From positions 62,001 to 126,000 of the forward strand of contig NZ_JAESWB010000134.1 in the NCBI RefSeq assembly GCF_016765675.1: a DNA stretch of 64,000 nucleotides, read 5' to 3'. Origin of the DNA: Neobacillus paridis. GTDB lineage: Bacteria; Bacillota; Bacilli; Bacillales; Cytobacillaceae. Below the pieces are notes generated by a model. The model saw only the letters and a list, made by a program, of their open reading frames with translations. It was not told the origin of the DNA and searched no databases. The position numbers and the translations under genes are program-made. Shown here piece after piece: positions 57,831 to 64,000 of the stretch; the first letter of the stretch is position 1, and the number at the start of each line of letters is the position of its first letter.

Positions 57831-58115
57831 ATGCTTGGTGGCATAGCCGTAAGTGCCATTTTCTTTATTGTTGGATATCTTATATGGAAAAAACAAAAAT
57901 TATGGCTTATTGCTGGTTATCAAGACAGTGAATTTAAAGGTGATAAGAAAAAACTTGCAAGAGACGGAGGGATTTTTTGCGTTATAATTGGTTTATTAAC
58001 GCTTGGATTATCACTATTCATAGAGTTAGTTGGAAATATTTTAGGCGTAATCTATGCAATTACAGTAGTTATACTATCAATCATCTTTGTTATTAAAGTT
58101 AACATAAGTAAATGA
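57831..58115 (+). CDS. DUF3784-family membrane protein
   Basis: 94 residues. The pattern KKQKLWLIAGYQDSEFKGDK, then KKLARDGGIF, is typical for DUF3784 proteins, which have three membrane segments: one near the N-terminus (IAVSAIFFIVGYLIW), and two after (VIIGLLTLGLSLFIEL and VIYAITVVILSIIFVI). I use the ATG at 57831 because AGGAGG stands at 9 bases. Function unknown. Confidence 0.75.
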   Translation: MLGGIAVSAIFFIVGYLIWKKQKLWLIAGYQDSEFKGDKKKLARDGGIFCVIIGLLTLGLSLFIELVGNILGVIYAITVVILSIIFVIKVNISK

Positions 58116-58167
58116 ATTCTATTAGGGCTGTTCTAATCTAGGGGCCTTTTTTATTTTTATATATTGT

Positions 58168-58193
58168 GAATATATGAATATTTACTGTATAAT
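58168..58193 (+). promoter_or_regulatory. Promoter region with GAATATATGAATA variant
   Basis: Motif variant at 58168-58180 followed by TATAAT (58188-58193), upstream of the gene at 58230. Confidence 0.4.
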
Positions 58194-58229
58194 TGAATAA
58201 TCAAAGCACTGAATCCATAGGAGGTGAAA

Positions 58230-59360
58230 ATGTTGAAAAAGAAACAAACATTCCTTTCAAGCCTTTTAGTCGGAGTGCTTACTATTTCGTTTGTATTTGC
58301 CCCAGCTGCATCCGCAAAGAAATTGGCAGACGAATCCGACATAGTGCTTACAGAAGAGGCAGGGTTGGTTCCTGGAGATTTCTTTTACTTTGCCGACAGA
58401 CTATTAGAGGATATCCATTTGGCTTTGACCGTCAATCCCATCAAGGAAGCTAAACTTTTAGCCAGCTATTCCGCTGAACGGGTGGCTGAAGCGAATCAAT
58501 TGATTGACCAAGGAAAAGACGAGCGAGCCGTTGAAACGCTTCATAAAGCCGTCGAGACAGAAGAAAAAGCCCTTCAAAAAATGGATGAGGCCCAAAAAGA
58601 AGATGCCGCCACAATCGACAACATCGCCGGTCCCACACTCCCTCCGGAATTAGTTCCAATTAAAGACTCTCTCACTCAAAATCTTCAGACCCTTCCAATT
58701 GTTTTAGCAAAAGTATCCAATCCTAATCCATTAACGAATAAGACGATCGACGAGAACATCAAAGAAATGAGAAGGCAGTTAGCAAGTAAGGTTTCGATGA
58801 CAGTAGCCGGAACGAAAGGATCCTCCTCTTTTGATCTGACGAGCGGGAAGCAGAAAAAGACGCTTACCTTAAAAGAACAGTCGAACCGTAACAGGAATAA
58901 GTTGTATAAAGATGCCAATTCTTTGATGGGCTTCCTTAATCAAACTGGAAAAAATCAAAAAAGTACACTGGAAGGCCGTGCAACCGGTCAAGTGAATAAT
59001 TCAAAAGGCAGCGGTCAAGGGATACTCGATAGCATAAAAAACCATGACGACACCAATGCCAAACAGGACAAGTTCTATCAAGGTATCGAAGAAAGAAAAA
59101 ATCAAATCAATAAAGAGAAAAGGCTCCGTGAAGAACTTCGAAAAGGTCAGCATGCACAGATTGACCAATTAGGAGGAAATCACCAAGGAAAAATAAAATA
59201 TGCTGACGACTTTGCAGCCGACACGAAAGAACAGGAGCGACAAAATTCGACAGATTTTGAAGTCAACAAGCAGAGAAATGCTGAAGCCTTTGAAAACAAC
59301 AAACGGGAACAGGAAAGTCAAAATCGAGCAAACTATGAAAGCGACAAAGGCAGCCAATAA
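58230..59360 (+). CDS. Exported DUF5667-like protein
   Basis: 376 residues. Signal peptide (LLVGVLTISFVFAPAASA) then LVPGDFFYFADRLLEDIHLA and a helical repeat block with AERVAEANQLIDQGKDERA, typical for DUF5667 surface proteins. From about residue 190 the protein is rich in Lys, Asn, Gln, Asp and probably disordered, ending in EQERQNSTDFEVNKQRNAEA and similar. Ribosome site AGGAGG with 5 bases to the ATG; the TTG at 58233 is an alternative. It may attach to the cell surface. Confidence 0.75.
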   Translation: MLKKKQTFLSSLLVGVLTISFVFAPAASAKKLADESDIVLTEEAGLVPGDFFYFADRLLEDIHLALTVNPIKEAKLLASYSAERVAEANQLIDQGKDERAVETLHKAVETEEKALQKMDEAQKEDAATIDNIAGPTLPPELVPIKDSLTQNLQTLPIVLAKVSNPNPLTNKTIDENIKEMRRQLASKVSMTVAGTKGSSSFDLTSGKQKKTLTLKEQSNRNRNKLYKDANSLMGFLNQTGKNQKSTLEGRATGQVNNSKGSGQGILDSIKNHDDTNAKQDKFYQGIEERKNQINKEKRLREELRKGQHAQIDQLGGNHQGKIKYADDFAADTKEQERQNSTDFEVNKQRNAEAFENNKREQESQNRANYESDKGSQ

Positions 59361-59370
59361 AAACAAGCCA

Positions 59371-59417
59371 CGAATCCCTTTTCCATCCTTTTGGGGTGTA
59401 AAGGGGCGTGGTTTTTT
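59371..59417 (+). terminator. Terminator of the DUF5667-like gene
   Basis: CCACG / CGTGG outer stem and CCCTTT / AAAGGG inner stem, then T7. Confidence 0.75.
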
Positions 59418-59420
59418 TAT

Positions 59421-59696
59421 TTAATCTAGAAAATCACTCATAATGCGCCTGGTCACTTTTTTTACAGAATCCCCGTAGGCTTGTTCGACAAACACTTCAA
59501 GGACTCTTGTCGCCACAAATTCGGGAGTGATATCAAAGTTGCTCTGCACATATTCATTCAAATCATCCGCAATCAACTGTAACTTATGATGATCACTTCT
59601 TGACAGTTTCACGACCATGGTTCGGTTTTTTCGTTTATCCTCTATCCAATCCATCGCATCTAGCACCATATCTATTGCCTTTTCAAACAGAGCCAA
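59421..59696 (-). CDS. Small ribbon-helix-helix-like DNA-binding protein
   Basis: 91 residues. The segment TMVVKLSRSDHHKLQLIADD is strand then helix, and TPEFVATRVLEVFVEQAYG looks like a second helix, as in ribbon-helix-helix repressors. It is possible as a regulator of the neighbouring gene at 59709, from which it is 12 bases apart. The family call is tentative. Confidence 0.55.
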   Translation of the reverse strand: MALFEKAIDMVLDAMDWIEDKRKNRTMVVKLSRSDHHKLQLIADDLNEYVQSNFDITPEFVATRVLEVFVEQAYGDSVKKVTRRIMSDFLD

Positions 59697-59708
59697 TGCC
59701 TTCTCCTC

Positions 59709-60251
59709 CTATTTCAAAATGCTCCAGCCGTTTTGGTTGGAGATTGTTCTCTTCTTCTGGTCTGCCCTCATTTTTAAATTGGGGATTCTGCGAATCAACC
59801 CAGGCTCCACATGGGGTGCAATTGTTTGGATGGTATCATCATCCATGAGAGCAAATTTCAGCAAAGCATACACCGCATGGGCAAGATATGGTGTTCCAAG
59901 TGCATATTGAAATTCCTCCACATTTGCGATCTGTTTTTGTGTGAATTTCATTTTAAATCGATCCCTTTCCCCTTGTATGAGCAAAAACACTTCAAGCGAT
60001 TCTTGCCTGTTCGCCGGAAAAAAGGTGGTTCGATTCAATTGGTATGGCCTTCTAAAATAGGATTGAAAAAACTCCATGCAAGAAGAACTGGTAAGCGCCT
60101 CTATCACAAGCATGACCCCGGTATCCCCTTCGGGCTTGTCCAGAATTCTTGAAAGCCGGTGTACCCACAGGCGATGATTGGTTGAAATATGCGGACGAAC
60201 TTCTCTTTTTTTATCGCTTCTCACTTTCCTTTTTCGTATCTTGTTCTCCAC
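59709..60251 (-). CDS. Protein of unknown function
   Basis: 180 residues starting at GTG 60251, basic N-terminus (RKRKVRSDKKREVRPHIST), with no membrane segment. Its C-terminus contains KMRADQKKRTISNQNGWS. The 40-bp repeat (60259-60298) stands just upstream of the start, in the leader or promoter. No family was recognised. Confidence 0.6.
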   Translation of the reverse strand: MENKIRKRKVRSDKKREVRPHISTNHRLWVHRLSRILDKPEGDTGVMLVIEALTSSSCMEFFQSYFRRPYQLNRTTFFPANRQESLEVFLLIQGERDRFKMKFTQKQIANVEEFQYALGTPYLAHAVYALLKFALMDDDTIQTIAPHVEPGLIRRIPNLKMRADQKKRTISNQNGWSILK

Positions 60252-60258
60252 TATATGA

Positions 60259-60298
60259 CCCTACCCTTCTATTTAAGACGGACAAAACTAGAACACTA
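60259..60298. repeat. 40-bp element, copy B
   Basis: Identical to 45431-45470 over 40 bases. Both copies are in the same orientation upstream of minus-strand genes. Confidence 0.85.
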
Positions 60299-60458
60299 TT
60301 TTTTTCCATTTTTAGATTCACTTTTCCCTGCTAAAAGAAGCTAGGGACTCTGGGATTACGTCCCTGCTTTATTTATATGAGATAGCATGTTTACTAGAAC
60401 AAAAAAGTGGGAAGACTATCATAACAATAAGAGAACCTTTTAAAGGAGAGAGAGAAAC

Positions 60459-60587
60459 ATGTGGAAAAAAACAAAATCCAAACCTAAAAAGAACTCTAAC
60501 CTGACGCAAGCCCAGATGGAGCGCCTGGTGCGCGGAGGGGAAGATACGGCAAAAAGACTTGGATTAAAACCAAAAAAAAGAGCATAA
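60459..60587 (+). CDS. Small basic protein (42 residues)
   Basis: An ATG at 60459 follows AAAGGAGAGAG, one of the best ribosome sites in the window. The 42 residues are very Lys-rich (MWKKTKSKPKKNSNLTQAQM, ending LGLKPKKRA). It is likely to bind nucleic acid. It lies 12 bases before the next gene on the same strand. Function unknown. Confidence 0.6.
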   Translation: MWKKTKSKPKKNSNLTQAQMERLVRGGEDTAKRLGLKPKKRA

Positions 60588-60599
60588 GGAGATCTTCAA

Positions 60600-61115
60600 A
60601 TGTATGTTTGTTTACGTTGCGAAAAACAATTAGATTTATATACGTTTATAGAATGTGCAAAACATTCAATTAACATGGATGAAAGCCCTTGCCCTTACTG
60701 TAAACAAGGTTCAGTTGTAGAACTAGACGATGTAATTGCTCCAACCGTCATGGAATTGCGAAGAAAAGGCTACGAAACCATGTTTAGTTGCGGCGGTCAT
60801 TGGTACGAGGAAATGCCTATTATCCAGATTGTATTCTTATTTGGCTGTGATGAAGTACCAGACGTGACAGATTTACCGGATGGATTCTTCTCCATCATCA
60901 TTCATTATCCTTTTAAAGAAGAAGACCCAAAAGATGTGACCGAACAACTAGAAATTCTTTGTGAAATCAAAGCGGGAACCATTCCAGACAAGATGACGGA
61001 AATTAACAGTCGGTGTATTTCTTTGCTAAAATGGGCAGAGAGACTGCCTACATTTGAACAGGCTTCCTACTTGAAGGAATTACAGGATGGATTAAACGAC
61101 AAGCAAGCGTTGTGA
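60600..61115 (+). CDS. Zinc-ribbon protein of unknown function
   Basis: 171 residues, ribosome site AAGGAG. A Cys pair near the N-terminus (YVCLRCEKQL) and another (SPCPYCKQGS) can bind zinc. The middle has FSCGGHWYEEMPIIQIVFLF, a strand pattern seen in small phage proteins. The C-terminal part is helical. It is on the same strand as and just upstream of the DnaE gene. Family not recognised. Confidence 0.65.
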   Translation: MYVCLRCEKQLDLYTFIECAKHSINMDESPCPYCKQGSVVELDDVIAPTVMELRRKGYETMFSCGGHWYEEMPIIQIVFLFGCDEVPDVTDLPDGFFSIIIHYPFKEEDPKDVTEQLEILCEIKAGTIPDKMTEINSRCISLLKWAERLPTFEQASYLKELQDGLNDKQAL

Positions 61116-61188
61116 TAAAAAATACTATTAAATAGGCAACGTTAAAATGACTTGGTAAAATCCAAGTCTAATTTTTCCTAACTATTAT

Positions 61189-61214
61189 GAACAAAGGAAT
61201 AATTATGTTATAAT
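61189..61214 (+). promoter_or_regulatory. dnaE promoter region with GAACAAAGGAATA
   Basis: Motif copy at 61189-61201 followed by TATAAT (61209-61214) ahead of dnaE. Confidence 0.5.
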
Positions 61215-61261
61215 GGAATTAGAATTAAAAATAATGATTCGAAAAGAAGGAGGAACAAGGA

Positions 61262-64000
61262 ATGGAATTTGTTCATTTACGAATGCAAAGTGCTTACAGT
61301 CTGCAAGATTCCACCGTTCGGATCGAGGAGGCCGTAAAAAAGGCAAAAGAGTTTGGGATGACACATCTCGCCTTAACGGACCACCACAATATGTACGGAG
61401 CGTTTCGGTTTCAAGGAGCCTGTAAGAAAGAAGGAATTGCGCCTATTTTTGGGGTAAACGTGATTGTAGATGGATTCCCTCTTATTCTGCTTGCGGAAAC
61501 CCAAGACGGTTACACCAATTTGGTGAAACTTGTCACCTATGCAAACAGTAAGGGGAAAAAGAAGAATCTTCCTCAAGTCACTAAAGAAGAACTTTCTTTT
61601 TTCACAAAAGGGCTAATTGCTCTTTCAGGCGGCGTATCCGGTGAAATCTTTCAAGCATTACTGCAAAATAAACGAGTTAAAGCCTTTCAAATAGCAGAAC
61701 AATATGTTTCCCTTTTTAGCAAGGACAACTTCTTTTTGGAGATTGCCTATCATGGGCTTCCGGAAGAACATGATTTGCTTTTTGGTCAATTCCACTCCTT
61801 TGTAGAAGAAATCAAACAGCGGTTCGACCTTTCCTATGTTGCCACAAACGACATTCATTACCTGTTAAAGGAACACGCTTACGCCCGTTCGGTATTTAAT
61901 CAACTTCAAGGTGACACTCCTCCGTTTTGGGAACAGTACACCCAATATTCCAATGAATTTTACTTTACTTCTCCCGAAACGATGCACCGAAAATTTAAAC
62001 TGTTTCAAGAGGCGTTGGAAAACACGGTTCGTATTGCCAAACGCTGCGAAGGAGTTCAAATTCCAACCGAGCGAAGACTGCCCGATTTTCCCGTCCCCAA
62101 TGGACATACTGTGGAATCCTATTTCGAATACCAAGCATGGGAGGGCTTTAAAAAGCGTTTTCCTGTCCCCAAGCCTGAATACAAGGAACGACTGAAATAT
62201 GAAATTGACATCATCAAGAAAATGGGGTTTCCTGCCTATTTTCTCATTGTTTGGGACTTCATTCACTATGCTAAACACGTTGCTCACATTTCGGTAGGAC
62301 CTGGACGGGGTTCAGCTGCAGGAAGTTTGGTGTCTTACTGTTTGGAGATTACGGACCGATTAGACCCGATTGAACATGACCTTCTCTTTGAACGGTTCCT
62401 AAATCCGGAGAGAATTTCCATGCCGGATATTGATATAGATTTTGCAGATCACCGGAGGGAAGAAATGGTTGCCTACGTTCAGAAAAAATACGGGGCTGAC
62501 AGGGTTGCTCAAATCATCACCTTCGGAACAATGGGAACCAAGACCGTTTTACGAGATATTGGCAGAGTTTTGGGTCTTTCCTTTCATGAGACTGCTGAAT
62601 TGTCAAAAGAAATTGTCGATGAATCGCTTTCGGAAGCCAAACAACTTCCTTTTTTTCAGGAGAAAATCTCAAGTGATGATCGTATTGCCAAACTGTTTGA
62701 AATCGGAGAAATCTTGGAGGGTCTACCAAGACATACTTCTGTTCATGCGGCAGGCATCGTGATCAGCCGTCTTCCTGTTCAATCTTACGTCCCGTTAAAG
62801 GAAGAGGATGGCGTCATGATTACCCAATGGGATATGTCGGAAATCGAGCAAGTCGGACTCCTTAAAATGGACTTTTTGGGATTAAAAACATTGACCGTTG
62901 AAGACTATACATTCCAAAACATTTTGGAGACCACCGGACGAAAGTTGACGGTGAATGACATCCCTTGGCGAGATCAAAAAACATTTGATCTTTTGCAAAA
63001 GGGTGCCACCGGGCGTGTTTTTCAGTTGGAATCAGAGGGAATGAAGAAGACCTTGCGGAATATGAAACCGACCTCGTTTGACGACATCGTGGCGGTTCTT
63101 GCCTTATACCGGCCAGGTCCAATGGAATTCATCCCCGATTACATCAAGAACAAAGAGAGAGGCTCTTTTGAAGTCCTCCATCCCATCATGAAACCGATTT
63201 TAACCAGTACACAGGGAATTCTCGTCTACCAAGAACAAATCATGCAGCTTGCCCAACAGCTCTGCGGATACACACTTGGTCAAGCAGATGTCCTTCGGCG
63301 CGCCGTTGGAAAAAAGAAGAAAGAACTGATCGACCAAGAGCGGAACAACTTTGTCCCTCGGGCAGTTGCAAACGGTATTGACGAACAAGTAGCAAACGAA
63401 ATCTATGATCTCATCGTTCGGTTTGCTAATTACGGCTTTAATAAATCCCACGCCGCTGCCTATGCCGTAATCAGTTACGATACAGCTTACTTAAAAGCTC
63501 ACTTTCCGGTTGAGTTCATGGCCGCCAACCTTACCGTTGCGATCGGGGATTCAGACAAACTATCCAGCATTTTAGCAGAATGCAAACGGATGGATATTCC
63601 AATTCTCCCTCCAAGTTTAATGCATTCGCGGGATGTCTTCTCGGTGGAGAAGCTGTCAAACGGGTGTCTTGGTATTCGTTTTGGTCTGAAAGGAGTCCGA
63701 AATGTCGGAGTTCACCTTGCGAAAGCTATTCAAGATTCTCCTGATTTTGAGACGCTGGAAGACTATTTGAAACATATCCCCTCCCATTATTATTCAAAAC
63801 AATCATGGGAAAATCTAATATATGCTGGGGCATGTGATCATTTAGGAAACCGCGGAACGCTTCTTCACCATTTGTCCGACCTTTTAGATTTAGCAAGAGA
63901 ACATCAGGAATGGGAAAAGCAGGGGCAAATGTCCTTTTTCGAACTAGGCATGATTGGGGCAACGCCTTTGGAATATGAAGCAGACCCTCCTGCTATGAAA
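61262..64000 (+). CDS. dnaE: DnaE-type DNA polymerase III alpha subunit (runs off the right edge)
   Basis: 913 codons visible, open at the window end. Start ATG at 61262, eight bases after AGGAGG. The PHP domain starts with FVHLRMQSAYSLQDSTVRIE and has LTDHHNMYGAF. The C-family polymerase core shows GPGRGSAAGSLVSYCLEITD, the catalytic Asp pair in PDIDIDF, FGTMGTKTVLRDIGR, VHAAGIVIS, QLESEGMK and VLALYRPGP, with NYGFNKSHAAAYAV in the palm. It is the alpha-subunit type that copies DNA without its own exonuclease. A plasmid-coded replicative polymerase is rare and fits the SSB, primase and possible clamp encoded nearby. Confidence 0.95.
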   Translation, partial: MEFVHLRMQSAYSLQDSTVRIEEAVKKAKEFGMTHLALTDHHNMYGAFRFQGACKKEGIAPIFGVNVIVDGFPLILLAETQDGYTNLVKLVTYANSKGKKKNLPQVTKEELSFFTKGLIALSGGVSGEIFQALLQNKRVKAFQIAEQYVSLFSKDNFFLEIAYHGLPEEHDLLFGQFHSFVEEIKQRFDLSYVATNDIHYLLKEHAYARSVFNQLQGDTPPFWEQYTQYSNEFYFTSPETMHRKFKLFQEALENTVRIAKRCEGVQIPTERRLPDFPVPNGHTVESYFEYQAWEGFKKRFPVPKPEYKERLKYEIDIIKKMGFPAYFLIVWDFIHYAKHVAHISVGPGRGSAAGSLVSYCLEITDRLDPIEHDLLFERFLNPERISMPDIDIDFADHRREEMVAYVQKKYGADRVAQIITFGTMGTKTVLRDIGRVLGLSFHETAELSKEIVDESLSEAKQLPFFQEKISSDDRIAKLFEIGEILEGLPRHTSVHAAGIVISRLPVQSYVPLKEEDGVMITQWDMSEIEQVGLLKMDFLGLKTLTVEDYTFQNILETTGRKLTVNDIPWRDQKTFDLLQKGATGRVFQLESEGMKKTLRNMKPTSFDDIVAVLALYRPGPMEFIPDYIKNKERGSFEVLHPIMKPILTSTQGILVYQEQIMQLAQQLCGYTLGQADVLRRAVGKKKKELIDQERNNFVPRAVANGIDEQVANEIYDLIVRFANYGFNKSHAAAYAVISYDTAYLKAHFPVEFMAANLTVAIGDSDKLSSILAECKRMDIPILPPSLMHSRDVFSVEKLSNGCLGIRFGLKGVRNVGVHLAKAIQDSPDFETLEDYLKHIPSHYYSKQSWENLIYAGACDHLGNRGTLLHHLSDLLDLAREHQEWEKQGQMSFFELGMIGATPLEYEADPPAMK

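Noticed and set aside
45431..60298. Composite transposon bounded by the 40-bp repeats
   Set aside because: The copies are direct repeats without any transposase gene between or beside them.
1..64000. Prophage or phage-plasmid
   Set aside because: Several replication genes would fit, but no terminase, portal, capsid, tail or lysis genes were recognised in the window.

Overview
The window looks like part of a large low-GC plasmid (or plasmid-like element) of a Bacillota host, most likely in Bacillaceae. Supporting signs are strong AAGGAGG-type ribosome sites, many TTG and GTG starts, an XerS-type recombinase, a RemA-type biofilm regulator, Gram-positive lipoproteins and an actin-type partition operon. 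There are no rRNA, tRNA or core metabolic genes in 64 kb. No phage structural genes and no intact insertion sequence were recognised. The replication initiator is not identified and may lie outside the window.

Layout, left to right. 1-5.6 kb: HTH gene fragment, lipoprotein, RadC-like protein, two tyrosine recombinases and small unknown genes. 5.6-8.0 kb: a probable RRNPP quorum-sensing pair (secreted peptide plus HTH-TPR receptor), then a gene-free stretch holding a striking multi-hairpin RNA with C-rich loops. 8-15 kb: PP2C phosphatase, thymidylate kinase, unknown genes, topoisomerase III and a second RadC-like protein. 15-20.5 kb: a MoxR-type AAA ATPase with a VWA/HExxH partner. 20.7-31.3 kb: primase, RemA-like regulator and a complete-looking Gram-positive Tad/Flp pilus locus, including one pilin gene too short to be noticed easily. 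31.8-43 kb: gene-poor stretch with RNA candidates, then a VirB4/HerA-like ATPase carrying a very long Ser/Thr/Gly repeat and membrane or DNA-processing partners that resemble a conjugation or secretion machine. 43-50 kb: PhoH/PIN ATPase, ParM-ParR partition operon and a possible divergent sliding clamp. 49.7-54 kb: EAL phosphodiesterase, SSB, zinc-finger primase fragment, lipoprotein, then a ~535-nt structured RNA with repeated hairpin loops. 54-64 kb: a secreted LysM metallopeptidase, a DUF4258/YgiT toxin-antitoxin-like pair, unknown genes and the start of a DnaE-type DNA polymerase.

Three themes connect the genes. (1) DNA replication and maintenance: DnaE, primase, SSBs, TopB, Tmk, RuvC-like, Xer, ParM/R. 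(2) Surface attachment and biofilm: Tad pilus, RemA-like and EAL proteins. (3) Regulation: about 22-25 copies of a 13-bp motif close to GAATAwCGkAATA lie almost only between genes, many of them inside the 16-18 bp spacer of well-formed promoters, which suggests one element-wide regulator. The two large RNA candidates and this regulon motif are the most novel observations.
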